Both the position numbers and the translations under genes were made by a program. From Arthrobacter_J sp038199985 (GTDB taxonomy: Bacteria > Actinomycetota > Actinomycetes > Actinomycetales > Micrococcaceae), in NCBI GenBank assembly GCA_038199985.1, contig JBBPYK010000054.1, positions 1 to 64,000 of the forward strand: a DNA stretch of 64,000 nt, given 5' to 3'. Under the pieces are notes generated by a model that ran no database searches, was not told the DNA's origin, and saw nothing but the letters and a program-made list of their open reading frames with translations. Of the stretch, positions 17,000 through 26,390 are shown piece by piece (position 1 is the stretch's first letter; every line of letters begins with the position of its first letter).

Positions 17000-18159
17000 A
17001 AGTACTGGCAGCAATGAGCGGCGGAGTGGACTCCGCGGTGGCCGCAGCCCGAGCCGTAGATGCTGGACATGACGTTGTCGGTGTTCATCTTGCACTGAGC
17101 CGCATGCCCGGAACTCTGCGAACCGGGAGCCGAGGCTGCTGCACCATCGAGGACTCCTCCGATGCCTGGCGGGCCTGTGAAAAATTGGGTATCCCGTATT
17201 ACGTCTGGGATTTTTCCGAGCGTTTCAAGGAAGACGTTGTCGATGACTTCATCGCTGAGTACGCAGCGGGCCGCACACCCAACCCCTGCATGCGCTGCAA
17301 CGAACGCATCAAGTTCGCTGCACTTTTGGAGAAGGCTCTCGCCCTAGGTTTTGACGCGGTGTGTACGGGCCACTATGCGAAGGTCTTCGAGAATGCTGAC
17401 GGGGACCCAGAGCTACACCGTGCTGCGGACTGGGCCAAGGACCAGTCGTACGTTCTGGGAGTCCTCACCCATGAGCAGCTGAAGCACTCCATGTTCCCGC
17501 TGGCCGAGACACCTTCCAAGGCCGAAGTACGTGCCGAGGCCGAACGGCGAGGTCTTTCGGTAGCGAAGAAACCCGATAGCCACGACATCTGCTTCATTCC
17601 CGACGGCGACACCCGGGGCTGGCTCGAGGAACGTATCGAGATGAGTGAGGGCGACATCGTCGACGCCGACGGCGCCGCTATTGGACGGCACGGTGGAGCG
17701 AATGCATTCACCGTGGGCCAGCGCAAAGGACTCCAGCTGGGGCGTCCGGCGGCTGACGGCAAGCCACGGTTCGTGCTAGAGATCCGGCCCAAGGAAAACA
17801 AGGTGGTCGTCGGTCCGGAAAGAATGTTGGCGGTGGACCGCATGAAGGGAATCAAGGTTTCCTGGTGTGGCAAGCCGATCGCCGAAGTGGAAAGTGGTAG
17901 CGAGTTTGATTGTACGGCGCAGGTTCGGGCCCACGGCGATCCTGTGGACGCGCGCGCCAGGGTGATACCTGGTGAGGACGGCTTCCCGTTGCTCGTCGTC
18001 GACCTACTCGAACCAATGAGAGGGGTGGCCCCCGGCCAGACCGTGGTCCTTTACCAAGGCACACGTGTACTTGGACAGGCGACTCTGGACTCTGCCCGAT
18101 CAACCGAACGTCCCGAATTGGTGGATCAGCGCCCTGAAGTGAGCCGCTCCGAATATTAA
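16996..18159 (+). CDS. mnmA: tRNA-specific 2-thiouridylase MnmA
   Basis: A 387-residue enzyme that makes 2-thiouridine at tRNA wobble position 34 using persulfide sulfur and ATP. The PP-loop SGGVDSA is at 8-14; the catalytic and auxiliary cysteines are seen at Cys98/Cys101 (PNPCMRCN) and Cys199 (SHDICFIPDGD). The central HYAKV and the C-terminal beta domains (GLQLGRP, DCTAQVRAHGDPV) are intact. ATG 16996 overlaps the cysteine desulfurase stop by four bases, with GGCAGGGAG upstream. The pairing matches iscS-trmU in mycobacteria (Rv3025c-Rv3024c). Confidence 0.95.
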   Translation: MKVLAAMSGGVDSAVAAARAVDAGHDVVGVHLALSRMPGTLRTGSRGCCTIEDSSDAWRACEKLGIPYYVWDFSERFKEDVVDDFIAEYAAGRTPNPCMRCNERIKFAALLEKALALGFDAVCTGHYAKVFENADGDPELHRAADWAKDQSYVLGVLTHEQLKHSMFPLAETPSKAEVRAEAERRGLSVAKKPDSHDICFIPDGDTRGWLEERIEMSEGDIVDADGAAIGRHGGANAFTVGQRKGLQLGRPAADGKPRFVLEIRPKENKVVVGPERMLAVDRMKGIKVSWCGKPIAEVESGSEFDCTAQVRAHGDPVDARARVIPGEDGFPLLVVDLLEPMRGVAPGQTVVLYQGTRVLGQATLDSARSTERPELVDQRPEVSRSEY

Positions 18160-18296
18160 CTTCATGTTGCAACTTGGCTAAGGGACGCTCTGCCGCGTCG
18201 CAGAAGCCGATTGTTCGGTACCATCGAGTCATCATCCACAGTGCGCTGCATCACATTCAGCGCCTGCGTCGAACTCGTTGAAGAGGAAAACCACAG

Positions 18297-19925
18297 ATGG
18301 CAAGAATGAGTAAAGGCTTTCGGTGCGCAGCGGCAGTAACCGCGCTGAGCGCCCTGGCCCTGACAGCGTGTACCGGACCGGCAGATGAAGGCAGCGGCGA
18401 AGGCTCTGACAGCAAGAAGCTGATAGTTGGTACCACGGACAAAGTTGTGTCCCTGGATCCGGCAGCCGCCTACGACAACGGGTCCATGGTTGTCATGACC
18501 CAGATCTATCCGTTCCTGCTGAGCTCCGAGCCAGGCAGCGCGGAACCAGAACCCGATATGGCGGAGTCTGCAGAATTCACCTCGCCCACCGAGTACACGG
18601 TCAAGCTCAAGGAGGGCCTCAAATGGGCCAACGGGAACGAGCTGACGTCCTCGGACGTCAAATTCAGCTTCGACCGTATGGTGAAAATTGCGGATCCAGA
18701 AGGTCCCTCGTCTCTTTTGGCGAACCTTGACAGCGTCGATGCTCCCGATGACACCACGGTGGTCTTCAACCTCAAAGCGGGTAATGACCAAACCTGGCCC
18801 GGCGTCCTCACGACCTCGGCTGGGCCGATCGTCGACGAGGAAGTCCTCTCGGCCACCGAAGTCACCCCTGACCAGGAAATCGTGGACGCTGAGGCCACCG
18901 CGGGGCCCTACAAGATCAAGAGCTACACCAAGAATGAGCTCATCAGCTATGAGGCCTACGAAGACTATAAGGGCATCCTAGATGCACCGAAAATGGACAA
19001 CGTGGACATGAAGTACTACGCGGACTCCAACAACCTCAAACTCGACGTTCAACAGGGCAACATAGACGTCGCTTATCGGTCGCTGTCCGCCACGGACGTG
19101 GAAGACCTGGAAAAGGACGACAACGTTCAGGTCGTCAAGGGCCCCGGTGGCGAGCTGCGCTATATTGTCTTCAACTTCGACACGATGCCATTCGGCGCAA
19201 AAGCGGAGAACGCAGATGCGAAAAAGTCGCTGGCCGTGCGTCAGGCCATGGCCCACGCACTTGATCGCGAAGCCATCGCGGAACAGGTCTACAAGGGAAC
19301 CTTTGCCCCGGCCTATTCCTACGTACCGACGGGCCTTCCGGGAGCCATCGAGCCGCTCAAGGAAATGTATGGCGACGGCAGCGGCGGACCGGACGTGGCC
19401 AAGGCTAAGTCCACGCTGGAGGATGCAGGCATTAAAACGCCCGTAGCCCTCAACCTGCAGTACAACGGAGACCACTACGGCCCCTCTTCAGGAGACGAGT
19501 ACGCCATGGTGAAATCACAGCTCGAAAAAGAAGGCCTCTTTAAGGTCAACCTGCAGTCAACCGAATGGGTGCAGTACTCCGAACAGCGCACGCAGGACGT
19601 CTACCCGATGTACCAGCTGGGCTGGTTCCCGGACTACTCCGATGCTGATAACTATCTCAGTCCGTTCTTCGCACCGGGCAACTTCCTCGCGAACCACTAC
19701 GAGGACAAGGGAGTCACCGAGTTAATCACTGAGCAGCGGGTAACCACCGACGAAGACGAGCGCGCAGACCTAATTGGGCAGATCCAGACGGAAGTGGCCA
19801 AAGATCTCTCCACGCTGCCCCTGCTTCAGGGCAGTAGCCTTGCGGTCGCAGGCAAGGACGTCAAGGGAGTCCAAGACACTCTTGATGCTTCCTACAAGTT
19901 CCGTCTTGCAGTGATCTCAAAGTAA
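18297..19925 (+). CDS. Peptide/opine-type ABC transporter substrate-binding lipoprotein
   Basis: A 542-residue family 5 extracellular solute-binding protein (DppA/OppA type). A lipoprotein signal peptide ends in the lipobox LTAC at residues 22-25, followed by an acidic Gly/Ser linker. The core shows LIVGTTDKVVSLDPAAAYDN, DVKFSFDRMVKI and VRQAMAHALDREAIAEQVYKG (the last two are the usual family signatures). It should capture peptides or similar solutes outside the cell for the permeases downstream. ATG 18297 follows GAAGAGGAAAA. A stable hairpin directly after the gene may keep its mRNA level above that of the permease genes. Confidence 0.93.
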   Translation: MARMSKGFRCAAAVTALSALALTACTGPADEGSGEGSDSKKLIVGTTDKVVSLDPAAAYDNGSMVVMTQIYPFLLSSEPGSAEPEPDMAESAEFTSPTEYTVKLKEGLKWANGNELTSSDVKFSFDRMVKIADPEGPSSLLANLDSVDAPDDTTVVFNLKAGNDQTWPGVLTTSAGPIVDEEVLSATEVTPDQEIVDAEATAGPYKIKSYTKNELISYEAYEDYKGILDAPKMDNVDMKYYADSNNLKLDVQQGNIDVAYRSLSATDVEDLEKDDNVQVVKGPGGELRYIVFNFDTMPFGAKAENADAKKSLAVRQAMAHALDREAIAEQVYKGTFAPAYSYVPTGLPGAIEPLKEMYGDGSGGPDVAKAKSTLEDAGIKTPVALNLQYNGDHYGPSSGDEYAMVKSQLEKEGLFKVNLQSTEWVQYSEQRTQDVYPMYQLGWFPDYSDADNYLSPFFAPGNFLANHYEDKGVTELITEQRVTTDEDERADLIGQIQTEVAKDLSTLPLLQGSSLAVAGKDVKGVQDTLDASYKFRLAVISK

Positions 19926-19950
19926 AATAGAACGGCTTCGGCCGATGAAG

Positions 19951-19982
19951 GGGCGGGGCAATCATGCGTGGTTGCCCCGCCC
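19951..19982 (+). terminator. GC-rich hairpin between binding-protein and permease genes
   Basis: GGGCGGGGCAA (19951-19961) and TTGCCCCGCCC (19972-19982) form a perfect 11 bp stem with a 10-base loop, 25 bases after the stop. There is no U-tract, so it looks more like a 3'-end stabiliser or partial terminator that lets the binding protein outnumber the membrane subunits. Confidence 0.65.
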
Positions 19983-20057
19983 ACCCATGTGGTAGAGCCG
20001 GTTCCGTCGTCTGGTCTCGGCGGGCAGCAGCCAAGCTCCGAAACAGTTTAGGTAAAC

Positions 20058-21149
20058 ATGACGTCAATGATCGATACCCCCGAGGGGCAGACTATGGAGT
20101 CTGCCGCCACACCGGAAAAGCCAAAAAAACAGGGGCTTGGACTGGGGCGCTACATCCTCATCCGGTTCTTTCTGATATTTCCCACTATCTTCATTCTGGT
20201 GACGCTGGTTTTTTTCCTGATGAGGATCACTGGTGACCCCATCACGGCTGCGCTTGCGGGACGGCTTCCGCCTGATGCGCTGGCGGAGAGAATAGCGGCT
20301 GCTGGCTACGACCGACCAATTATCGTTCAGTACTTTGAGTACCTGGGCAACCTTATTCAGGGTGATTTCGGAACTACTCTTTCCGACAACACACCTGTAA
20401 CGCAGGTGCTGGTGAACTACGGAGCCGCCACTCTAGAACTGGGTATTTATGCCCTTGCGGTCGCTTTCCTGATCGGAATTCCCTTCGGCATGATCGCCGC
20501 TTACAAGCGTGACCGCTTTCCCGACGCGTTCCTCCGGGTCTTCGCGATTCTCAGTTACGCGACGCCGATCTTCTTTGCAGGGCTTCTGCTCAAGTTGGTT
20601 TTCTCCGTGTGGCTGGGCTGGCTCCCCGTCGCTGGCAGGACAAGTTACACTGCTCAACTCGAAGGCCTGCGAAATCCTACAGGTCTCTATCTGCTAGACG
20701 CCCTGCGATCAGGCAACGGGACCATCATTGTGGATGTGCTCGAACACGCAGCGCTGCCTGCCATAGCACTGGGCCTACTGACTGCCGGGGTTTTCCTCCG
20801 ACTTGTCCGGACCAACGTCATCGGAACGCTAGGTGCACAATACGTTGAGGCTGGCCGCTCCCGCGGTGTAAGCGAATATCGGTTGGTGACCAAGCACGCC
20901 TACAAACCAGCGCTTATTCCGATCATTACCGTGATGGGACTTCAGATGGCGCTGCTTATGGGCGGTGCGGTACTAACTGAGACAACGTTTGAGTGGAAAG
21001 GACTCGGTTTCAAACTCGCGGAGTATTTGACGGCAAGAGACTTCGTAGCCGTCCAGGGCATTGTGATGCTGCTGGCAGTGATCGTTGCTCTGACCAACTT
21101 CATGGTGGATATCATCGCCGCATTGATCGACCCGAGGGTGAGGTACTGA
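20058..21149 (+). CDS. Peptide ABC transporter permease, DppB type
   Basis: A 363-residue inner-membrane permease with about six helices. A first helix (about 37-58, FLIFPTIFILVTLVFFLMRI) precedes the extracytoplasmic loop ITGDPITAALAG; the EAA coupling loop that contacts the ATPase is EAGRSRGVSEYRLVTKHAYK. The end GLGFKLAEYLTARDFVAVQG and NFMVDIIAALIDPRVRY are typical of DppB-like subunits. ATG 20058 and ATG 20067 or 20094 are possible starts; the Pro/Lys-rich N terminus (1-30) is not part of the conserved core. It forms the channel with the next gene product. Confidence 0.92.
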   Translation: MTSMIDTPEGQTMESAATPEKPKKQGLGLGRYILIRFFLIFPTIFILVTLVFFLMRITGDPITAALAGRLPPDALAERIAAAGYDRPIIVQYFEYLGNLIQGDFGTTLSDNTPVTQVLVNYGAATLELGIYALAVAFLIGIPFGMIAAYKRDRFPDAFLRVFAILSYATPIFFAGLLLKLVFSVWLGWLPVAGRTSYTAQLEGLRNPTGLYLLDALRSGNGTIIVDVLEHAALPAIALGLLTAGVFLRLVRTNVIGTLGAQYVEAGRSRGVSEYRLVTKHAYKPALIPIITVMGLQMALLMGGAVLTETTFEWKGLGFKLAEYLTARDFVAVQGIVMLLAVIVALTNFMVDIIAALIDPRVRY

Positions 21150-21151
21150 CC

Positions 21152-22168
21152 ATGACCAACCTTAAAAAGCAGGATCCCGTATGGAAACGGCTCCCTATCA
21201 TTTCCCATCTAGGCAAAGCCGTGGGGCTCCAGCGGACAATGCTCGTTATCGGGCTGGTCCTTAGCGGAATCTTTGTCCTCACTGCTGCCTTCGCGCCTCT
21301 CATCGCACCTTTTGGCTTCGCGCAGGCCGCTGATGAGAGCGGACGATTTGGCGCCCAGCAGGCTCCGGGCGGCGTCCACATCTGGGGAACGACGGTGGGT
21401 GGCTACGACGTCTTCTCCCGCGTTGTTTGGGGAACTCAGACGGCGCTCATGGTCATCGTGGCTGCAGTCGTTCTCTCAATATTTGCTGGCGTCATTTTGG
21501 GCCTCGTTTCCGGGTACATAGGCGGCTGGCTGGATAAGGTCATCGTCGTCATTGCCGATGCCATCTACGCGTTTCCCGCGTTGCTGCTCGCTATCGTCAT
21601 GGCCATTGTCATCAGTGGTGGCCAGTCGAGTATGTTCGGCGGTATTATGGCCGCGGCCATCTCCATCACGGTGGTCTTCATACCACAATATTTCCGGGTG
21701 ATCCGAGCCGAAACGATCCGGCTCAAAGCCGAGCCTTTCGTTGAATCGGCCAAGGTCGTAGGCGCCTCCAACATCCGGATTATGGCAAAGCATATTTTTC
21801 GCAACGCGACCCGCACGCTGCCACTGATTTTCACACTCAACGCATCAGAGGCAATACTGACGCTTGCTGGTCTTGGCTTTCTCGGATTCGGCATCGAACC
21901 GACGGCGGCCTCAGAATGGGGCTACGATCTCAACCGAGCCATGGCCGACGCAACCAGCGGAATCTGGTGGACCGGCGTCTACCCGGGTCTTGCCATCGTC
22001 CTGACTGTGCTTGGGCTTACCCTCGTCGGGGAGAGCATGAATGATCTCAACGACCCACGTATCCGTGGCCGGAAACGTGCCGGAAAGAACAGCAAGACAC
22101 GCGGGCCGCAGGATGCGGCATCCGCGCCAGCCGTTCACGGCACCGGAATGGAGATAACCAATGAGTGA
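21152..22168 (+). CDS. Peptide ABC transporter permease, DppC type
   Basis: A 338-residue second permease. The N-terminal helix (LVIGLVLSGIFVLTAAFAPLIAP) and the family loop HIWGTTVGGYDVFSRVVWGTQ (the ligand-facing segment) are followed by five more helices and the EAA loop ESAKVVGASNIRIMAKHIFRN. GLGFLGFGIEPTAASEWGYDL is also typical of DppC. ATG 21152 starts two bases after the dppB stop; the longer frame upstream only overlaps dppB. The last 30 residues are a basic, polar tail. Its stop overlaps the ATPase gene by eight bases. Confidence 0.92.
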   Translation: MTNLKKQDPVWKRLPIISHLGKAVGLQRTMLVIGLVLSGIFVLTAAFAPLIAPFGFAQAADESGRFGAQQAPGGVHIWGTTVGGYDVFSRVVWGTQTALMVIVAAVVLSIFAGVILGLVSGYIGGWLDKVIVVIADAIYAFPALLLAIVMAIVISGGQSSMFGGIMAAAISITVVFIPQYFRVIRAETIRLKAEPFVESAKVVGASNIRIMAKHIFRNATRTLPLIFTLNASEAILTLAGLGFLGFGIEPTAASEWGYDLNRAMADATSGIWWTGVYPGLAIVLTVLGLTLVGESMNDLNDPRIRGRKRAGKNSKTRGPQDAASAPAVHGTGMEITNE

Positions 22169-23894
22169 AGCTCTTAATATCCACACCGAACCGGACGCGG
22201 AGACTTCGGCGCCCGTCAACGACGCTGTTCTGAAAATTGAGCGGTTGAAGGTCACGTTCGCTACCGACTCTGGGGACGTCCACGCCGTCAAGGACGTCAG
22301 CCTGAGCGTGGCAGCGGGCGAAGTGGTGGCCATCGTGGGTGAATCAGGATCGGGTAAAACCGTAACCGCCAAAACTATTTTGGGTCTTCTGCCTGAAACC
22401 GCCGTCAGCGAAGGCGCTGTCATCCTGAACGGGAATGACGTCATCTCTGTTTCACCGCATCAGATGCGGCAAATTCGCGGTCGCGATGTTTCCATGGTCT
22501 TCCAGGAACCCTCGACCGCGCTCAACCCCGTGTTCACCGTGGGGTGGCAGATCATTGAAGGGCTGAGAGCCCACGGCAAAGTTTCGCGGAAGGAAGCCCG
22601 TCAGCGCGCCATCGAAGCACTGACTAAGGTTGGAATACCGGACCCCGAACACCGGGTTGACTACTACCCGCACCAGTTCTCGGGGGGTCAAAAACAACGC
22701 GTTGTTATCGCGGCCGCGTTAGCGCTGAACCCGGGCCTTATCGTGGCCGATGAACCATCAACTGCCCTCGATGTCACCGTGCAGGCGGAAATCCTCGAAC
22801 TACTCAGGGACTTGAGGGATAAGTTCGGCACGTCGATCGTCCTGATCACTCACAACATGGGAGTCGTCGCCGACCTCGCGGATCGTGTCGTCGTGATGTT
22901 CGAGGGGGACGTCGTTGAGGTAGCAGACGTGAAAACACTGTTCGCGCACCCGCAGAACGAGTACACGCGCAAACTTCTGGGTTCGGTGCCCCGGATAGGG
23001 GCCAACTCGGCGTCCGCATCCGTATCTAGCGAGTCGAAGTCTTTTGGTGAAGTCCTTGTCGAGGCAATCGACCTTGAAATTGAGTATCCCGGCAGACTCG
23101 GGAAGAGCTCGTTCAAGGCTGTCGACAAAGTGAACTTCACCATTTCGGCTGGGGAAGTCTACGGCCTCGTGGGGGAGTCTGGGTCCGGAAAGACAACCAT
23201 TGGGCGAGCCATCGCTGGACTCAACAGGGCCACCGGGGGGAGCCTTAAAGTGCTGGGCTACGAGATGCTCCAGCTCAAGGAACGGACCTTCAAGCCACTG
23301 CGTAAGGACATCGGGTTTGTCTTTCAAGATCCGGCGGCGTCATTCAACCCGCACTTGACGATCGCTGAATGTATAGCCGAGCCAATTACCATCCATGAAA
23401 GGCGCACGGTTCAGGACAGCCTCAATCGGGTGCGGGAGCTGATGGACGCGGTTCAGCTCCCTCGGCACTTTGCGGACCGCTACCCTCACGAGCTCTCCGG
23501 CGGCCAGCGTCAGCGCGCGAGTCTTGCCCGTGCACTGGCACTGAATCCAAAGCTGCTGATCGCGGACGAGCCGACCAGTGCACTCGATGTTTCAGTTCAA
23601 GCCAAAGTCCTCGAGCTTTTCAAGGAAATCCAGACAGAGTATGGCTTCGCGGCGCTGTTCATCAGCCACGATTTGGCCGTCGTGGACATGTTGGCTCACC
23701 GAGTGGGCGTGTTGTTGCAGGGGCAACTGGTGGAAGAGGGGTTGGGCACTCAAATCATGAACGAGCCCAAACACCCTTATACGCGCCGGCTGATTGGTTC
23801 GCTGCCGGTTCCGGATCCGATCCTGCAGGCGGAACGACGCGAGCGCCACCTCGAAATGCTTCGCGAAGAGGCGCTGGGACACACTGGATACTAA
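22161..23894 (+). CDS. Fused two-domain peptide ABC transporter ATPase (DppD-DppF)
   Basis: A 577-residue cytoplasmic protein in which both nucleotide-binding domains are in one chain. Domain 1 has Walker A GESGSGKT (about 59-66), Q-loop VFQEPSTALNP, signature FSGGQKQR, Walker B LIVADEPSTALD and H-loop ITHNMG. Domain 2 has GESGSGKT (about 339-346), VFQDPAASFNP, LSGGQRQR, LLIADEPTSALD and FISHDLA. Each domain ends with the oligopeptide-transporter C-terminal extension (HPQNEYTRKLLGSVP; HPYTRRLIGSLPVPDP). It should power the permease pair encoded just upstream. All catalytic motifs are intact in both halves. Confidence 0.95.
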   Translation: MSEALNIHTEPDAETSAPVNDAVLKIERLKVTFATDSGDVHAVKDVSLSVAAGEVVAIVGESGSGKTVTAKTILGLLPETAVSEGAVILNGNDVISVSPHQMRQIRGRDVSMVFQEPSTALNPVFTVGWQIIEGLRAHGKVSRKEARQRAIEALTKVGIPDPEHRVDYYPHQFSGGQKQRVVIAAALALNPGLIVADEPSTALDVTVQAEILELLRDLRDKFGTSIVLITHNMGVVADLADRVVVMFEGDVVEVADVKTLFAHPQNEYTRKLLGSVPRIGANSASASVSSESKSFGEVLVEAIDLEIEYPGRLGKSSFKAVDKVNFTISAGEVYGLVGESGSGKTTIGRAIAGLNRATGGSLKVLGYEMLQLKERTFKPLRKDIGFVFQDPAASFNPHLTIAECIAEPITIHERRTVQDSLNRVRELMDAVQLPRHFADRYPHELSGGQRQRASLARALALNPKLLIADEPTSALDVSVQAKVLELFKEIQTEYGFAALFISHDLAVVDMLAHRVGVLLQGQLVEEGLGTQIMNEPKHPYTRRLIGSLPVPDPILQAERRERHLEMLREEALGHTGY

Positions 23895-23906
23895 CAACTA
23901 CAGTTG

Positions 23907-23947
23907 GCGTGGGGTGGTCATGTGATTTCACATGTTCACACCCGCGC
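23907..23947 (+). terminator. Extended hairpin after the peptide transporter operon
   Basis: A perfect inner stem CATGTG (23919-23924)/CACATG (23929-23934) with a four-base loop is extended by interrupted pairing of GCG-GGG-TG with CA-CCC-CGC. It lies just after the ATPase stop and before the chorismate mutase gene. No U-tract follows, so termination is inferred only from position. Confidence 0.45.
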
Positions 23948-23971
23948 CGCTGTGTCTGTTTGACTGGTTAC

Positions 23972-24331
23972 ATGACAGACGCAGGCGATAACTACAATCC
24001 CGAAGCAAGTTCACTGGCCGGTGAAGTGGAAGCAAGCGTTATGGCGGAACTACTCTCTGTCCGCGGCAGCATCGATAACATAGACGCGACTCTTGTCTAC
24101 CTCTTGGCCGAACGCTTCAAAGCAACGCAGCGTGTGGGCCATCTGAAAGCGGAACACAGACTTCCGCCCGGCGACCCTGCCCGTGAATTGGCACAGATCG
24201 GTCGGCTTCGCGCGCTTGCCGAGGAGGCCCACTTAGACCCCGCATTTGCGGAGAAGTTTCTGAACTTCATCATCTCTGAGGTCATCAGGCATCATCACGA
24301 TATTTCGGAGAGTCGGGAAGCGGGTCAATGA
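23972..24331 (+). CDS. Chorismate mutase, AroQ class
   Basis: A 119-residue AroQ-type chorismate mutase, which converts chorismate to prephenate on the way to phenylalanine and tyrosine. The three-helix domain spans about 25-115: ELLSVRGSIDNIDATLVYLL is helix 1, the loop HLKAEHRLPPGDPARE follows (Arg and Lys for substrate binding), and the C terminus is FAEKFLNFIISEVIRHH. ATG 23972 was chosen over the non-conserved longer frame; ATG 24041 is a less likely alternative. It overlaps the MetE-like gene by four bases (ATGA). Confidence 0.9.
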   Translation: MTDAGDNYNPEASSLAGEVEASVMAELLSVRGSIDNIDATLVYLLAERFKATQRVGHLKAEHRLPPGDPARELAQIGRLRALAEEAHLDPAFAEKFLNFIISEVIRHHHDISESREAGQ

Positions 24332-25365
24332 CCATGAAACAAGCAACGGCTGTTGCGGCGTCGGGAGCAACTGCCACCGGCCTTGGGTCGTGGCCGGGCA
24401 CCGACCCGAGGGAAGCCAATCGTGTGGTCAGGGGAGAGCTCGGCAGTCCTAACCTTCCGCATGTGGTGGAACTTCCGGATCGCGGTCCCGGTGCGGATCC
24501 GATAGGCCGCAGCGCAGCGATGCTGGTGGACATGGCTGTGGATCTACAACCACACGGTTGGCGGATTATCCCGCGAGCAGGCCGTGAGCATCGTCGGGCG
24601 GTTTCGTTATTGAAGACGGACGTTGATACTCTGGCCGATGAAATTGGAGCCAGTGGCGCCCCGGTGGGAGAGCTGAAGACTCAGCTGCTTGGCCCCCTTA
24701 GCCTTACCGCAGGGCTATATGTGCCCTCGGGCGAGCGCGCTCTACGTGACGCAGGCGCCAGAAGAGACCTTGCGCAGTCCCTAGCTGCTGGAGCCGCTGA
24801 CCATGTTGGGCGTGTTCTGGCGGCGGCACCTGGGGCGCAGCTGACCGTGCAACTGGACGAACCCCGGCTGTCAGATGTTCTGCACGGCCGTATTCCCACA
24901 GCAAGTGGATACCGAACGCTGCGTGCCGTGCCGAGATTAGAGGCGCTGGAAGCGTGGGGTGTTGTGGTGACTGCGCTGAAGTCAGCAGGAGCCCACCAGG
25001 TTCTCGTGTCCGCTGGAGGCGTGGACTTGCCGTTCAAAGAACTTGCCGAGACCTTCGACGGTATCGCTATCCCGGCGTCATCCGCGACGGATCGTGAATG
25101 GGAATCACTTGCTGAGATGCTGGAGTCAGGGAAGTTCCTCTGGCTTGGTGTCGGCGGCGTCGGGCCCGTACCTCAGGTTTCAACGATGGTGCGAAGTGTC
25201 TCCGAGCCGTGGAACCGGACGGGCCTAGAGCTCGATCGGTTCAGACAACTGAGGCTGACGCCCGACGCCGGACTGGCAGAGAGCACGCCGACGGAGGCGA
25301 AGACTATGCTCGGCCGGCTATCCTCGGCCGCGGACGCGTTGAACCAGGTGGTGGCCGAGCGCTGA
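24328..25365 (+). CDS. Cobalamin-independent methionine synthase-like protein lacking zinc-ligand cysteines
   Basis: A 345-residue protein similar to the C-terminal barrel of MetE, like mycobacterial Rv3015c. Family features are TGLGSWPGTDPREANRVVRG, LLGPLSLTAGLY and VQLDEPRLSDVLHG. MetE needs a zinc held by one His, two Cys and one Glu, but this protein contains no cysteine at all: the His-x-Cys position reads AGAHQVLVSAGG. It therefore probably does not transfer methyl groups by the MetE mechanism. Translational coupling to chorismate mutase and closeness to mnmA follow the layout near Rv3015c/trmU; ligA, often next, is absent here. Function unknown. Confidence 0.78.
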   Translation: MTMKQATAVAASGATATGLGSWPGTDPREANRVVRGELGSPNLPHVVELPDRGPGADPIGRSAAMLVDMAVDLQPHGWRIIPRAGREHRRAVSLLKTDVDTLADEIGASGAPVGELKTQLLGPLSLTAGLYVPSGERALRDAGARRDLAQSLAAGAADHVGRVLAAAPGAQLTVQLDEPRLSDVLHGRIPTASGYRTLRAVPRLEALEAWGVVVTALKSAGAHQVLVSAGGVDLPFKELAETFDGIAIPASSATDREWESLAEMLESGKFLWLGVGGVGPVPQVSTMVRSVSEPWNRTGLELDRFRQLRLTPDAGLAESTPTEAKTMLGRLSSAADALNQVVAER

Positions 25366-25375
25366 AGCTAGGTCG

Positions 25376-26365
25376 TCAGCGCCAGTGTCTTCTGGAGCTG
25401 AGCCACTCCAGAATGATCTTCGCAGTGAAGCGTCCGTGAGCACGAAGGTAGGGACTAGAGTCCAGGTACGGTCGGGCGCCGTTGACCACCATGTATGCGG
25501 CCAAGATTCCGAGCCACGCGTCAATGTCCTCTGGGTCCGCACCAGCTGTCAACGGTGAGTTCTGCAACCACGGTTCGACGTCGAGCCCTCCATGCCTGGC
25601 ATACGGCAGGAGTCCCACCCAGTCAGCCCATTCGGGCCCGGTGGACAAAAAATTCCAGTCGCAGATGAAAGCCCGGTTGTCTCCTTGACGCAAAATTACA
25701 TTGTCAGCCCGAAGATCATTGTGCAGTACTGCATCCCCGCGGAGGGCTTCGGGAGCGCGGTGACAGAGTACCTGCAAATCCTGCAGAGCCTCGAGGGAGA
25801 GCAGCCCGCTCAAATAGTCAGGCATCTCCGATGACGTAGCAAGTTCTTCAAAAATGTTCCTGAAATCTGGATTGTCGAACTCCGCCGACATCGATCCACC
25901 CGTCAGGTGGGCGGGAACAGATCTGAGGCCAGCCTGAACAGATATCAGTGACTCATGGATGGACCGGAGGTCGGAGCGGTTCCACGGTGATCCCGGCATG
26001 CGGCCGTGCACGGCTTCAAAGCACAACAACTGCCACGGAACGTCCTGATCCTCGATGACTGCTCCATCGAGGAGTTGCGGCACGGGCAGGCCGTGAGGCA
26101 TCAGGGCTAGAACTTCTACTTCTCTTACATAGGCGGGATAAATGAAGGTGTCGGTCGCGCACGCTGCCTTCACGAAAATACTGCGATTCGTCCCCGTCAA
26201 GACCGCAGCAAAACCAGGGGTAAACCCTCCGCCGGCAAGCTGAACGCGCTGCAAGGAGGATCCGAGAAAGTCTGTAAAGCGCGTCTGTACAACAGCGGGC
26301 AGGCTCTCCCACGTCATCCGTCTGGAAGTAGAGGTGTAGTCCACGAATACATCGGTCATGGACAT
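25376..26365 (-). CDS. Aminoglycoside phosphotransferase (APH)-like kinase family protein
   Basis: A 329-residue protein kinase-like phosphotransferase. The catalytic loop is AVLHNDLRADNVIL (H-x-D-x-x-x-x-N, about 215-228) and the metal-binding Asp is in FICDWNFLSTGP. The N-lobe Lys is probably in SIFVKAACATD and its Glu partner in YVREVEVLALM. Such enzymes phosphorylate small molecules such as aminoglycosides, homoserine, choline or fructosamine; nothing identifies the substrate, and resistance should not be assumed. ATG 26365 has GAAGGG upstream. It is convergent with the MetE-like gene (10 bases apart) and follows the DUF58 gene. Confidence 0.8.
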   Translation of the reverse strand: MSMTDVFVDYTSTSRRMTWESLPAVVQTRFTDFLGSSLQRVQLAGGGFTPGFAAVLTGTNRSIFVKAACATDTFIYPAYVREVEVLALMPHGLPVPQLLDGAVIEDQDVPWQLLCFEAVHGRMPGSPWNRSDLRSIHESLISVQAGLRSVPAHLTGGSMSAEFDNPDFRNIFEELATSSEMPDYLSGLLSLEALQDLQVLCHRAPEALRGDAVLHNDLRADNVILRQGDNRAFICDWNFLSTGPEWADWVGLLPYARHGGLDVEPWLQNSPLTAGADPEDIDAWLGILAAYMVVNGARPYLDSSPYLRAHGRFTAKIILEWLSSRRHWR

Positions 26366-26390
26366 CGAGACTACCCTTCTTCGGTGCTGT

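Noticed and set aside
24681..25037. Minus-strand frame inside the MetE-like gene
   Set aside because: Shadow of a GC-rich coding region; no family match.
25376..26365. Aminoglycoside resistance gene
   Set aside because: The fold is APH-like, but this superfamily phosphorylates many substrates and nothing nearby supports a resistance role.
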